DNA from: Nonomuraea spiralis
GTDB taxonomy: Bacteria > Actinomycetota > Actinomycetes > Streptosporangiales > Streptosporangiaceae
Assembly: GCF_014648435.1 (NCBI RefSeq)
Contig: NZ_BMRC01000011.1
Location: forward strand, 303,325-367,324
Length of the DNA: 64,000 bases
Direction of reading: 5' to 3'
In this document: positions 1 to 8,915 of the stretch, in pieces
Layout: every line of letters starts with the position of its first letter
Position numbering within the stretch: position 1 is the first letter of the stretch
The notes under the pieces: model-generated
What the model saw: only the letters and a program-made list of their open reading frames with translations
Told to the model about the DNA's origin: nothing
Databases searched by the model: none
Made by a program: the position numbers and the translations under genes

Positions 1-387
1 TACGCCGTCCAGGCCGCGATCGCGGCACTTCACGACGAGGCCCCCGACCTGGCCGCGACCGACTGGCCGCAGGTCGTGGCCCTGTACGACGTGCTGCTCG
101 CGCTCGACCCCTCCCCGGTGGTCGCGCTGAACAGGGCGGCGGCCGTGGCCATGCGCGACGGGCCCGAGGCCGGCCTGGCGCTGCTGGAGGAGCTGGCCGG
201 CGCCCGGCTGCTGCGCGGCTACCAGCCGTACCTGGCGGCCCGCGCCGACCTGCTGCACCGGCTCGGCCGGCTGCCGGAGGCCGCCGCGGCCTACCGTTCC
301 GCCCTCGAAGCGGCCGGGAGTGAGCCCGAGCGCGCCCTCCTGCGCCGCCGCCTGGCCGAGACCGAGGGGACCGCCGACGAGGTTTGA
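1..387 (+). CDS. C-terminal part of TPR-bearing ECF sigma factor (ECF42-like)
   Basis: The reading frame is open from the first base, so only the last 128 residues are present. They match the C-terminal extension of ECF42-type sigma factors: a helical, TPR-like region with the typical 'YDVLLALDPSPVVALNRAAAV' style segment near residues 29-48 and a later 'YLAARADLLHRLGR' helix. In the family, sigma regions 2 and 4 lie upstream and the gene often neighbours a DGPF/YCII protein; both would lie outside this window. The domain would act in the cytoplasm on RNA polymerase. Identification rests on the TPR-like part alone. Confidence 0.75.
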   Translation, partial: YAVQAAIAALHDEAPDLAATDWPQVVALYDVLLALDPSPVVALNRAAAVAMRDGPEAGLALLEELAGARLLRGYQPYLAARADLLHRLGRLPEAAAAYRSALEAAGSEPERALLRRRLAETEGTADEV

Positions 388-417
388 GAACGGCTCTGAC
401 CTGGGAGAACTGCTGCG

Positions 418-2229
418 ATGGGTGGAGCAGCCGGGGACCGTTACCTGCCGATCGCCGAGCACGGCCTCATCGGCGATCTGCGCAGCGTGGCCCTGGTCGG
501 CACCGACGGCACCATCGACTGGTACTGCTGCCCGGCCTTCGACTCGCCCAGCGTCTTCGCCGCGATCCTCGACGCCGACCGGGGAGGGGCGTTCGAGCTG
601 GCCACCGACGTCCCGGCGCGTACGAAGCAGTTCTACTTCCCCGACACCAACGTGCTCATCACCCGCTTCTTCACCGAGCACGGCGTGGGCGAGGTCCAGG
701 ACTTCATGCCGGTCACCGGCGAGGGCGGCGGCGGACGGCAGCGGCTGATCCGCCGGGTGCTCTGCGTACGCGGCTCGCTGCCCTTCCACGCGCGGGTGGC
801 CCCGCGATTCGGCTACGGCGCCGACCCGCACACCGTACGGATGGCCGACGGGCTCACGATCTTCGAGTCGGCGTCCCTGACGCTCTCGCTGAGCGCCACC
901 GTGCCGGTCGAGTCCGACGGCCGGGACGTACGCGCGGCCTTCACCCTCGTGGAGGGCGAGACGCAGGTGTTCGCGCTCGACCGCGTCGAGGAGGAGGTGC
1001 CGCTGCTCGGGTGCCCGCACGTCGAGGCGGAGGAGGCGATGACCGCCACGGTGGCGTTCTGGCGCAAGTGGCTGTCGGCCTCCCGCTACCGGGGCAGGTG
1101 GCGGGAGATGGTCCACCGCTCGGCGCTGACGCTCAAGCTGCTGACGTACGCCCCGACCGGCGCGATCGTCGCCGCCCCCACGACCAGCCTGCCCGAGCTG
1201 ATCGGCGGTGAACGCAACTGGGACTACCGCTACGTCTGGGTCCGCGACGCCGCCTTCTGCGTCTACGCCCTGCTCAGGCTGGGCTTCACCGGCGAGGCCG
1301 AGGCGTTCATGTCGTTCCTGACCCGGCACGTCAGCCTGCGTGGCGCCGGCCCAACCGGCCCACTCCAGATCATGTACGGCATCGACGGCCGTACCGACCT
1401 GCCCGAACGGCAGCTCGACCACCTTGAGGGCTACCGGGGCTCGGCCCCGGTCCGTGTCGGCAACGCCGCCGCCGGGCAGCTCCAGCTCGACATCTACGGC
1501 GCCCTGCTCGACTCGATCTACCTCTACGACAAGTGGGGCGAACCGATCTCCAGCGACCATTGGGTCGCCGTCTGCGCCCTGGTCGACTGGGTCTGCGACA
1601 ACTGGAACCAGCCTGACGAGGGCGTCTGGGAGACCAGGGGCGGGCGCAAGAAGTTCCTGTACTCGCGGCTGATGTGCTGGGTCGCCATCGAACGCGCCAT
1701 GCGCATGGCCGCCCACCGCGGCCTGCCGGCCGACATCCCCCACTGGCGCGAGTCCCGCGATGCCCTGTACCGGCAGATCATGGCCCAGGGCTGGTCCGAC
1801 GTACGGAAGGCGTTCGTCCAGCACGAGGACGGCGACGTGCTCGACGCGGCGTTGCTGATGATGCCGCTGGCCAAGTTCGTCTCGCCCACCGACCCGAAGT
1901 GGTTGTCCACCCTCGACGCGCTCACCGCCGACCTGGTGTCCGACTCGCTGGTCTACCGCTACGACCCGGACGCCAGCCCCGACGGCCTGCGCGGCCAGGA
2001 GGGCACGTTCTCCATCTGCTCCTTCTGGTACGTCGAGGCGCTGGTCCGCGCCGGCCGGGTGGACGAGGCGCGCCTGGCCTTCGAGAAGATGCTGACCTAC
2101 GCCAACCACCTCGGCCTGTACGCCGAGGAGATCGGCCGAACCGGGGAGCAGCAGGGCAACTTCCCGCAGGCGTTCACCCACCTGGCGCTGATCAGCGCCG
2201 CCTTCAACCTCGACCGCGCACTCGGCTGA
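418..2229 (+). CDS. Glycoside hydrolase family 15 protein (glucoamylase/trehalase type)
   Basis: A 603-residue protein of normal length for bacterial GH15 enzymes, which hydrolyse alpha-glucosidic bonds; actinobacterial members include trehalases. It begins 'YLPIAEHGLIGDLRSVALV' with 'GTDGTIDWYCCPAFDSPSVF' behind it, the usual N-terminal beta-sandwich signature. The (alpha/alpha)6 barrel shows 'NWDYRYVWVRDAAF' near residue 270 and 'EEIGRTGEQQGNFPQAFTH' near the end, both family hallmarks carrying conserved acidic residues. No signal peptide is seen, so it is probably cytoplasmic. GGGAG at 403-407 supports the ATG at 418. Substrate (trehalose versus maltodextrin) cannot be told from the sequence. 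Confidence 0.9.
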   Translation: MGGAAGDRYLPIAEHGLIGDLRSVALVGTDGTIDWYCCPAFDSPSVFAAILDADRGGAFELATDVPARTKQFYFPDTNVLITRFFTEHGVGEVQDFMPVTGEGGGGRQRLIRRVLCVRGSLPFHARVAPRFGYGADPHTVRMADGLTIFESASLTLSLSATVPVESDGRDVRAAFTLVEGETQVFALDRVEEEVPLLGCPHVEAEEAMTATVAFWRKWLSASRYRGRWREMVHRSALTLKLLTYAPTGAIVAAPTTSLPELIGGERNWDYRYVWVRDAAFCVYALLRLGFTGEAEAFMSFLTRHVSLRGAGPTGPLQIMYGIDGRTDLPERQLDHLEGYRGSAPVRVGNAAAGQLQLDIYGALLDSIYLYDKWGEPISSDHWVAVCALVDWVCDNWNQPDEGVWETRGGRKKFLYSRLMCWVAIERAMRMAAHRGLPADIPHWRESRDALYRQIMAQGWSDVRKAFVQHEDGDVLDAALLMMPLAKFVSPTDPKWLSTLDALTADLVSDSLVYRYDPDASPDGLRGQEGTFSICSFWYVEALVRAGRVDEARLAFEKMLTYANHLGLYAEEIGRTGEQQGNFPQAFTHLALISAAFNLDRALG

Positions 2230-2272
2230 CCGGGGCTCGGGCTCTGGAGCCTGCCCTGCTGATTCCCGGGCC

Positions 2273-2836
2273 TCAGGACTCGCCGGAGAGCGTGGCCGTG
2301 CCCAGTGACGCGCCGGAGATCACCCGCGCCGCGGTCGTCGTGGACGAGCTGGAGCTCAGCTCGGACAGGGTCGCCCGGTTGAGTGCGTGGACGGTGAACT
2401 GGTAGGTGTTGATCGACCAGGGGGAACACGGGCCCTGGTAGCCGTACAGGCTCGCGCTGCCGCGGTAGTAGATCTGCCGGGCGCCCGCCGGGGCCGTGGG
2501 ACGGTAGGCGTGATCGACGTTCTGGGGCAGCGAGGTCGCGCCCGCCGGGATGTCGTAGATCACCCAGTGGATGAGGTTGGCGTTGTCGAGGTCTCTCATG
2601 ACCAGGGCGTAGCTCTGGGTGCCGGCCGGACCGCCGCTCCAGGTCAGGGGCGGCGACTCGTTGCGGCGGCCGGGGTCGGTCTGGCCGCCGCTGGTGCACT
2701 CGTGCACCTTCGGGATGATTCCACCGGAGGCGAAGGCGGTGCTGGTCAGCGTGAAGGCGGCGGCGTGGGCCGGTGTCGCGCCCGCGGCGGTCGTCGCGGC
2801 GAGCAGGGCGTACAACACGATTCGTCTGACGGTCAC
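2273..2836 (-). CDS. Secreted YbhB/YbcL-family (PEBP, Raf-kinase-inhibitor-like) protein
   Basis: 187 residues. The first 25 or so form a signal peptide ending at an Ala-rich 'ATPAHAAA' site, so the product is exported. The mature part has the phosphatidylethanolamine-binding-protein fold signature: 'ESPPLTWSGGPAGTQSYALV' followed by 'MRDLD' and 'IHWVIYDIP' strands, then 'YGYQGPCSP'. These form the anion-binding pocket of the YbhB/YbcL group, whose role in bacteria is not well known. It converges with the GH15 gene and stands alone. Annotation of the family is firm; function is not. Confidence 0.88.
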   Translation of the reverse strand: MTVRRIVLYALLAATTAAGATPAHAAAFTLTSTAFASGGIIPKVHECTSGGQTDPGRRNESPPLTWSGGPAGTQSYALVMRDLDNANLIHWVIYDIPAGATSLPQNVDHAYRPTAPAGARQIYYRGSASLYGYQGPCSPWSINTYQFTVHALNRATLSELSSSSSTTTAARVISGASLGTATLSGES

Positions 2837-2956
2837 AAAGGGCTCCTGGGGGGTTCGGTGCGCCGTTCGTTCGCGTCTGCTGTGTCACTCGGGGTGTGTG
2901 CGCAGTCTAGGCGGCGCGGGCCGATCCCGCCATCGCCGCGGCCGGCACCACCCCGT

Positions 2957-5900
2957 TCACAGCGGTACGGGATCGAAGTCGCAGTGGACCCGGCCCCCCT
3001 CGCGCACGATCACCGTCTCGGGATGCTCGGGCCCGAGAACCCGCCGGTATCGTTCGACGGTCTCGGCGTACAGGTCGCCGGACCCCTCCGCCGCCAGGTC
3101 CAGGGCGTGGTTGGCGGCGCAGGCCAGGGTCAGGGGATGGTCCTCGCCCAGCGCCTTGCGCGCGTGCGCGAGGTTGACCTCGCCGAACGCGCGCGCCTCC
3201 GCCACCGCGCCCGAGGAGAGGAGGTCCGACTGGAGGTTGACGGCGCAGGCGAACGTGAGGTCGTGCGCCTGGCCGAGCGTCTCGACCAGTCCGGCGAAGG
3301 CCCGCCTGAGCGGGAGCTCACCGGACGCGGGCACGCCGCACAACCGGCTCAGCAGCGCGACGGTCATCCCGGACGCGTGGCTGAAGGGATGGTCCGGGCC
3401 GAGGGCGTCGGCGTACCCGGTCACCGCGCCCCTGGCCAGCGTCAGCGCCTCCTCCACCCGGCCGGTCCAGCGCAGCGAGTTCGACAACGTGATCGCCGCC
3501 GCCAGGGTGTCGGGATGCTCGTCGCCGAGGAGCAGCCGGAGCCGCAGGTGGGTCTCGCGGGCCAGGTCGAGCGCCTGCCCCACGGCGCCGCACCTCCTGA
3601 CCGCGATCGCCAGGTCCTTCGCGGCCAGCACGGTCAGGTGATGCTCGGCCCCCAGCGTCCCGGCGCCGTGGGCGTAGGCGTCCTCGCCGACCGCGCGGGC
3701 GTCCACGTGGTGGCCGTTCAGGCGCAGTTCGCGGGCCAGGCCGCTCAAGGAGACGAGCACGTCCACGGGCCCGGCCCGCCGGGGGCCGGTGCTCTGCCCG
3801 GCGTACGCGCGCCGGAACAGTTCGACGGCGGTGGCGTGGTCGCCGGTGAGGCCGTGGTCGTGGGCCAGCTCGCTCATCACGCGCAGGCTCTCGGGCTCGT
3901 CCGGGCCGAGTTGCCGCTCGTGGTCGCGCAGGCTCTCCTCGTGCAGGTGCCGGGCCTCAAGGAAACGGCCGCACGCGCGAAGGGCGCCGCCGAAGCCGCT
4001 GACCGCGGCGAGCGTCTCGGGGTGGTCCCCGCCGAGCTCGTCGCGCATCGCCGAGACGTTCTCCTTGGAGAGCTTGTACGCCGCCGTGTACTGGCCGAGG
4101 GCCCGCAGCAGGTCGGTCAGCAGGCTCCGGGCGGCGAACAGATGCAGGTCCCGCTCGTTCACGTTCCACTCGTCGTCCATGACGCGCAGGAACGCGCGGG
4201 CCTGCTCGTAGTCGCCCGACAGGCAGAGGTAGCGGGTCACGCGCAGCGCGGCCTGCGGCCCCTCCGGCTCGGTCCACCCGATCAGCCCGGTCGGGACGAC
4301 GTGCGGCGTCAGCGCCCGGAAGGCCGGCCAGCCGGCCGGGTTCCCGGGGTCGTCCGGCGTGTTGACCGCCAGCAGCCGGCAGACGTCCTGACGGCTCTGC
4401 GCGAGCATGGCCTCCGGCAGGTCAGCACGACAGAGCACCTGGACGAGCCGATGGACGTGGATCATGCCGCCGGCCGGCTCCAGCCGGACGAGCGCGAGCC
4501 GCGTGAGGCTGCGCAGGATCCGGCTCAGCCGCAGGGAGTCGGACAGGATCTCGCGCATCCGGCCGGGCGGCAACCGCCGGAAGAAGGCGCGGGGGACGGG
4601 CGCCGGCCCGAGAAGGGCACACCACCACATGAAGGTGACCGCGTCGGGTGACTCCTCGGCCAGCCGCGCGATCGACGCCGCGCACGCCGCCGGAAGCGTG
4701 GACGGGTAGTCGTGCGGCCTGCTCATGTTCAGCAGCTCCGTGGGGCTCTGCCGCAGCAGTGGAAGGCACTCCTCGATCGAGATGCCGGTGTGGATCTGCA
4801 ACACCGCCGTCTGCTCCAGGGCCAGCGGCAGGTCGCCGAGCTCGGCGGCGAGCCGGTCGGACTCCTCGCCGAGATCCACGCCGAGCCGCCGCCGCAGGAA
4901 GGAGACGCTCTCCTCCCGGGGGAAACACTCGACGCGGTGGATCTCGTACGGGCCCTCCCACTCCGGATTGCGGGAGGTGATCAGGATGTGGCCCGGCCCC
5001 GGCGGCAGCAGGTCCAGCACGTCCCGCGGATCGACCGCCTGGTCGAACACCAGCAACCAGCGCGCGTACGGCCTGCTCTGCCCCAGCGCCTTGACCACGC
5101 CCGCCACCGCCTCCTCGCGGCCCCCCTCCTGGGGTAAGCCGAGCAGGGGCGCCATCGCGGCGACGCGGACGGCGAGCAACGCGGGGGAGTCGGCGGAGAT
5201 CCAGCTCACCAGGTCGTAGGAGGCCCGGTTGCGCCACGCGTACTCGATCGCGAGCTGGGTCTTGCCGACGCCGATCATGCCCTGGAGCACCACGGCCTGG
5301 GGCATGCCGGGCTGGGCGGAGGAGCGCAGGTCGTCCCGGATGCGCCTGAGCTCCTGCTCCCGGCCGGTGAAGTTGCGGTTGCGCAGCGGGACCCGCTCCC
5401 AGACCGCGGGCTGCCGGTCGGGCTCGACCACCACCTCGTGGCCGGCCGGGGTGTCCGTGACCGCCATCTCGTCGCCGCCGTCCGCGACCGTCATCGTGTG
5501 CTGGATCTCGGCGAGGGCGGTTTCGAGCCGTTCCGACTCCTGGCGGGCCCGTTCCCGTTCGGACTCGTACCGTTCGACGCTGACCTTCATGCGGGTGAGG
5601 TCGGCGTCGAGCTCGTCGCGTTCGTCCTCCAGGCGGCGGACGCGGGTCTCGTAGTCGGCGATGATCTCGGCGGTGTGGCTCGCGGCCTGGCGGTGGCGCT
5701 CCTTGATCCGCCTGATCTCGGCGTCCCGCTGCTTGACCTTGTCCTCCAGGCTCACCACCTCGGCCTGGAGGAGGCTGATGGTGGCCTCGGCCTCCTGGAC
5801 GCGGTCCTGGGCCTGGTGCAGCCGGTAGACGTACGCCTGCTCCTTGGCGACCGCCGGGCTCACCGCGGCGAGCGCCCGCACGTGCAGGTCCTCGATGGAG

Positions 5901-6199
5901 GCGCGCACGTCGGGCGGGATGACGACCTCGGTCGCCTCCTCGACGTCGCGGATGAGCTGCTCGACGAACTGCGCGGGCGGCACCCGTTTCCCGCGCAGCC
6001 AGCGGGACACGCTGGCGGGCGACTGGTAGATGCGGGCCGCGTAACCGTTCTGGCTCAGCTCCCGCGCGCTCGCCACCTGCTGGAAGAGCCGCATGAGGAC
6101 CTGCGCGAGCAGCCGGTCGGGTGGCTCGTCCGCGGGGAACGTGACCGGCCGGTCGCCGGGGATCTCCAGACCGGCGGCCGGGCCTTCGTCTGCGCTCAT
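2957..6199 (-). CDS. HTH / coiled-coil / NB-ARC / TPR protein (STAND NTPase)
   Basis: About 1080 residues from the ATG at 6199 (MSADEGP). The frame extends to 6289, but the extra 30 residues are Cys-rich and unlike the family. Order: XRE-like helix-turn-helix around residues 35-70 ('YQSPASVSRWLRGKRVPP'); a long coiled coil at about 100-240; 'VPLRNRNFTGREQELRRI' leading into an NB-ARC ATPase with Walker A 'GMIGVGKT' and a Walker-B-like 'RWLLVFDQ'; then many tetratricopeptide repeats to the C-terminus. The GRE entry and TPR array resemble actinobacterial FxSxx-COOH-system TPR proteins, but no FxS partner or radical SAM enzyme is nearby. It is probably a signal-sensing STAND switch, possibly regulatory because of the HTH. 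Confidence 0.8.
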   Translation of the reverse strand: MSADEGPAAGLEIPGDRPVTFPADEPPDRLLAQVLMRLFQQVASARELSQNGYAARIYQSPASVSRWLRGKRVPPAQFVEQLIRDVEEATEVVIPPDVRASIEDLHVRALAAVSPAVAKEQAYVYRLHQAQDRVQEAEATISLLQAEVVSLEDKVKQRDAEIRRIKERHRQAASHTAEIIADYETRVRRLEDERDELDADLTRMKVSVERYESERERARQESERLETALAEIQHTMTVADGGDEMAVTDTPAGHEVVVEPDRQPAVWERVPLRNRNFTGREQELRRIRDDLRSSAQPGMPQAVVLQGMIGVGKTQLAIEYAWRNRASYDLVSWISADSPALLAVRVAAMAPLLGLPQEGGREEAVAGVVKALGQSRPYARWLLVFDQAVDPRDVLDLLPPGPGHILITSRNPEWEGPYEIHRVECFPREESVSFLRRRLGVDLGEESDRLAAELGDLPLALEQTAVLQIHTGISIEECLPLLRQSPTELLNMSRPHDYPSTLPAACAASIARLAEESPDAVTFMWWCALLGPAPVPRAFFRRLPPGRMREILSDSLRLSRILRSLTRLALVRLEPAGGMIHVHRLVQVLCRADLPEAMLAQSRQDVCRLLAVNTPDDPGNPAGWPAFRALTPHVVPTGLIGWTEPEGPQAALRVTRYLCLSGDYEQARAFLRVMDDEWNVNERDLHLFAARSLLTDLLRALGQYTAAYKLSKENVSAMRDELGGDHPETLAAVSGFGGALRACGRFLEARHLHEESLRDHERQLGPDEPESLRVMSELAHDHGLTGDHATAVELFRRAYAGQSTGPRRAGPVDVLVSLSGLARELRLNGHHVDARAVGEDAYAHGAGTLGAEHHLTVLAAKDLAIAVRRCGAVGQALDLARETHLRLRLLLGDEHPDTLAAAITLSNSLRWTGRVEEALTLARGAVTGYADALGPDHPFSHASGMTVALLSRLCGVPASGELPLRRAFAGLVETLGQAHDLTFACAVNLQSDLLSSGAVAEARAFGEVNLAHARKALGEDHPLTLACAANHALDLAAEGSGDLYAETVERYRRVLGPEHPETVIVREGGRVHCDFDPVPL

Positions 6200-6340
6200 C
6201 GTTCCAGTCTGAGGCATTGCATGCGGCAGGCAAGGGTGTTGCGGAGACGGGCACCGTTGCCGTCCCCCGCAACACCGCCCGCCGGGCACAGGCTGGACGT
6301 GACCCGGAAGAGCGGGCGTGACCTGCGGGAGGAGAGCGGA

Positions 6341-6532
6341 ATGAACACCAGGGGAATGTGGCTGGCGATCATCGTCGTGGCGGGCGTCGTGGTCGCCGTG
6401 GTGGCGGGCGGCCTCGCCTGGATCGGCGGCGTGCAGACGGCGCTGGCGATCCTGACCGGCGGCGCGGCCTTCAGCGGCTTCACCCTCCTCGCCCTGACCG
6501 TGGCGACCTTCCTCACCCGCACCCCGTCATGA
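6341..6532 (+). CDS. Small two-helix membrane protein
   Basis: 63 residues starting at ATG 6341, with a strong GGAGGAG-type site at 6328-6334. Almost the whole protein is hydrophobic, in two segments (about residues 6-32 and 36-58) separated by a short Gly-rich turn, with Arg and Thr at the ends. It is divergent from the NB-ARC gene across about 140 bp. I do not recognise a family. It could be a small stress or envelope protein, as the next gene is. Confidence 0.55.
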   Translation: MNTRGMWLAIIVVAGVVVAVVAGGLAWIGGVQTALAILTGGAAFSGFTLLALTVATFLTRTPS

Positions 6533-6687
6533 CCCGGTCACCGGGCCCGTCATGAACCGATATCAGGCCGATTCGTCCCGTTTCTTCGAGATCCAGCAGG
6601 GAAGCAATGCCGCTGTCAGGCCAGGGGCCCCGCCTCCCCCAAGAGAACGGGGGCCACCCCCGGCGCGGCAGAACGGGAGCGTGCAGC

Positions 6688-6960
6688 GTGGAAGTCACCG
6701 GCATCATCTCCGCCCTCATCATCGGACTCGTCATCGGCGTACTGGGCCGGCTCGTCGTACCGGGCCGTCAGAGCATCCCCATCTGGCTCACCATCGTGAT
6801 CGGCATCGTCGCCGCCCTCATCGGCACCGCGATCGCCGCCGCGATCGGCGTCGCCGACACCCGTGGCATCGACTGGATCGAACTGGTCATCCAGGTGGTG
6901 CTGGCCGGTGTTGGCGTGGCCCTCGCGGCGGGCCTCTACGGCAGGCGCAGCGTCCCGTAA
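6688..6960 (+). CDS. GlsB/YeaQ/YmgE-family stress response membrane protein
   Basis: 90 residues from GTG 6688, preceded by GGGAG at 6675-6679. An ATG at 6607 would add an implausible Pro/Arg-rich stretch. Three hydrophobic helices, 'GIISALIIGLVIGVLGRLVV' then 'PGRQ' and two Ala/Ile/Val-rich segments, are the standard layout of the transglycosylase-associated (GlsB/YeaQ) family. Members are small inner-membrane proteins linked to general stress. The family's exact biochemical role is unknown. Confidence 0.88.
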   Translation: MEVTGIISALIIGLVIGVLGRLVVPGRQSIPIWLTIVIGIVAALIGTAIAAAIGVADTRGIDWIELVIQVVLAGVGVALAAGLYGRRSVP

Positions 6961-6975
6961 AGGCGGGACATGTCA

Positions 6976-7015
6976 CAGGATCCCGGAGGAACGGCACCAG
7001 GCCTCCGGGATCCTG
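6976..7015 (+). terminator. Hairpin after the GlsB-like gene
   Basis: A perfect 14-bp stem pairs 6976-6989 with 7002-7015 around a 12-nt loop, starting 16 bases after the stop codon of the GlsB-like gene. No long T-run follows, as is common in high-GC actinomycetes. It may insulate this gene from the Spo0M gene at 7131. Confidence 0.7.
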
Positions 7016-7130
7016 CCGTTCTCGGTCCTCCTTGGTCATACGTTTTCGCTATGACCGGAACCGGCGTCGGCCGAAGATCGTTGTGCCGGGCGGCTGCACA
7101 CATTCGATCTTCGACAGGGAGAACAAAGCC

Positions 7131-8123
7131 GTGGTCTTCAAACGCATGCTGGGTGCCTTCGGCGTCGGCGCGCCCTCGGTGGACACCGTCCTGGCCACCT
7201 CGCGCGTCCAGCCGGGCGGCACGCTGTCCGGCGAGGTACGGCTCAAGGGCGGCGACTTCGACGCCGAGATCGAGCACGTCACCCTCGGCCTCGTGGCCCG
7301 CGTGGAGTTCGAGCACGGCGACGGCGAGCACGCGGGGGCGGGCGAGTTCTCCCGCGTCCAGGTGTCGGGGCCGTTCCTGCTGCGCCAGGGCGAGGAGCGT
7401 ACGATCGCCTTCGAGATCGGCGTGCCGTGGGAGGCCCCGATCAGCCGGATCGGCGGGCAGCCGCTGCACGGCATGGCGCTGGGCGTACGCACCGAGCTCG
7501 CCATCGCCAAGGCGGTCGACAAGGGCGACCTCGACGAGATCGCGGTCGAGCCGCTGCCCTCCCAGCTGGGCATCCTGGAGGCGCTGCTGCAGCTCGGCTT
7601 CGCCTTCAAGTCCGCCGACCTGGAGGCCGGCCGCCTGTACGGCGTGCACCAGCAGCTGCCGTTCTACCAGGAGATCGAGTTCCACCCGCCGGCCCGGTAC
7701 GCCGGTCTGGTCGGGGAGCTCGAAGTGACCTTCGTGGCCGACCCGGCCGGGCTGGAGGTGGTCCTGGAGGCCGACAAGGGCGCGGGCCGCTACTCCGGCG
7801 ACGCGATCGGCCGTTTCACCGTCAGCCACGCCGACGCCCTGCACACCGACTGGGCCGGTGAGCTGGACCGCTGGCTGTCCGGCCTCGCCTCCCACGGCCA
7901 CGGCGGCTACGGCGACCACCACGGCGGCTACGGCGACCACCACGGTGACCATCATGGCGACCACCACGGTTACGGGCACCACGAGCAGCACCAGGGCGGT
8001 CCTGGCTGGGGCGCGGTGGCCGCGGCCGGCGCCGCCGGCGTGGTCGGCGGCCTGGTGGCGGGCGAGATCGTCGAGGAGATCTTCGAAGGCGACGACGACG
8101 AGAGCGGCGACGGCGACTGGTAA
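7131..8123 (+). CDS. Spo0M-family sporulation-control protein with His-rich tail
   Basis: 330 residues from GTG 7131, with AGGGAG at 7116-7121. Residues 1-250 follow the Spo0M fold, two arrestin-like beta-sandwich lobes: 'VDTVLATSRVQPGGTLSGEV' near the start, 'GGDFDAEIEHVTLGL', and 'PPARYAGLVGELEVTFVAD' in the second lobe. Bacillus Spo0M affects sporulation and cell division; actinomycete members are common. After about residue 255 the protein becomes a Gly/Tyr/Asp/His repeat with many His pairs, then a short Ala/Gly hydrophobic stretch and an acidic end. The His-rich part may bind metal ions, an inference from composition. Confidence 0.88.
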   Translation: MVFKRMLGAFGVGAPSVDTVLATSRVQPGGTLSGEVRLKGGDFDAEIEHVTLGLVARVEFEHGDGEHAGAGEFSRVQVSGPFLLRQGEERTIAFEIGVPWEAPISRIGGQPLHGMALGVRTELAIAKAVDKGDLDEIAVEPLPSQLGILEALLQLGFAFKSADLEAGRLYGVHQQLPFYQEIEFHPPARYAGLVGELEVTFVADPAGLEVVLEADKGAGRYSGDAIGRFTVSHADALHTDWAGELDRWLSGLASHGHGGYGDHHGGYGDHHGDHHGDHHGYGHHEQHQGGPGWGAVAAAGAAGVVGGLVAGEIVEEIFEGDDDESGDGDW

Positions 8124-8137
8124 ACCGGATCCCGCCG

Positions 8138-8217
8138 CCCCGCCCACCCGCCGGGACACCGTTGGCGAAGTAGGCCAAACAGAAGCAGCCCCGTGGTCAC
8201 GTTTGTGATCACGGGGC
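8138..8217. repeat. Left copy of imperfect 80-bp inverted repeat
   Basis: Positions 8138-8217 match the reverse complement of 9443-9522 at roughly 80-85 percent without gaps. The best-conserved core is GGGACACCGTTGGCGAAGTAG (8153-8173 in this copy, quoted here only as a 21-base block whose first 20 bases are GGGACACCGTTGGCGAAGTA). Each copy also holds a GTGATCA-type hairpin. This copy starts 15 bp after the Spo0M stop codon. The arrangement looks like two copies of a dispersed, hairpin-carrying element. Confidence 0.75.
8189..8216 (+). terminator. Terminator hairpin downstream of the Spo0M gene
   Basis: A 12-bp stem (8189-8200 with 8205-8216, one G-T type mismatch) with a GTTT loop is followed by CGTTTCT. 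Located 65 bp past the Spo0M stop, it would serve as its terminator although it lies inside the 80-bp repeat. Confidence 0.7.
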
Positions 8218-8345
8218 GTTTCTGCGTTGGGAGGTGCACGCCGGGCAAGCAGGGCTCATCAGAGAGTGTCTTTGACCCCTAAGTCCATCCCCGAGCAGGG
8301 CGGTAACTTTACGCGAGGGGGAACGGGTACGCGATCATGTGATCC

Positions 8346-8846
8346 ATGTCGATCCCCCGGGACCCGCCCGCACCCGCACCACCGCAGAAGTCCAGACATT
8401 CACGAATGGCTCGCCGAAGCGGTTGCCTGGCCTTGCTATTAGTGCCGCTCCTGCTGCTCGCGGCGATCGTCATGGCGCCGGTGTGGATCAATGACCACCG
8501 GCTGGCGCGTATGGTGGGCCGCATCCAGGCGTATCCGCTGCCATCAGGAACAGACTTCGGGTACTTCGACCCGCAAGTCGAGGTGAGCGGCGACTCCGGC
8601 GACTGCTGGTACACCATCCGCTTCGAGCTCTCCACCGAGCGGCCCGTCCAAGAGGTGCTGAACCACTACCGCCAGGCGAAAATTGAAGACCCCGACGGAG
8701 ACCTCGGCGACTACGACGTAGCGGCCTTCACGCTGTTCGACGAGCCCGGCACCCCCGTCGTGGATGACACCTCCGTCACAAACTCAGTGATCATCAATTT
8801 GGACGGCATGTACGACGACACCTGGATGGACATGCGCTGCTACTGA
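8346..8846 (+). CDS. Hypothetical membrane-anchored protein
   Basis: 166 residues. After a Pro-rich, positively charged start there is one hydrophobic segment at about residues 27-45 ('CLALLLVPLLLLAAIVMAP'), then an exported-type soluble domain with two Cys ('DCWYTIRFEL' and the terminal 'MRCY') that could form a disulfide. ATG 8406 is an alternative start just before the membrane segment. No family recognised. The gene lies between the two 80-bp inverted repeats and has a less GC-biased third position than its neighbours, which fits acquired DNA. It may be a single-pass envelope protein. Confidence 0.6.
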   Translation: MSIPRDPPAPAPPQKSRHSRMARRSGCLALLLVPLLLLAAIVMAPVWINDHRLARMVGRIQAYPLPSGTDFGYFDPQVEVSGDSGDCWYTIRFELSTERPVQEVLNHYRQAKIEDPDGDLGDYDVAAFTLFDEPGTPVVDDTSVTNSVIINLDGMYDDTWMDMRCY

Positions 8847-8915
8847 CACGGCAGGGCTGCTCGCGTGCTGGTCTCTTGCGCTCTAATCAAGATCGCCGGG
8901 ATTAAAGACACCGTC

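Noticed and set aside
6200..6289. Extension of the NB-ARC protein to an upstream start at 6289.
   Set aside because: It adds a Cys-rich segment unlike the family; ATG 6199 begins the usual acidic N-terminus.
8260..8345. TTGACC (8269) and TAACTT (8304) as promoter of the hypothetical gene at 8346.
   Set aside because: The spacing of about 29 bp is too long for a sigma-70 type promoter.
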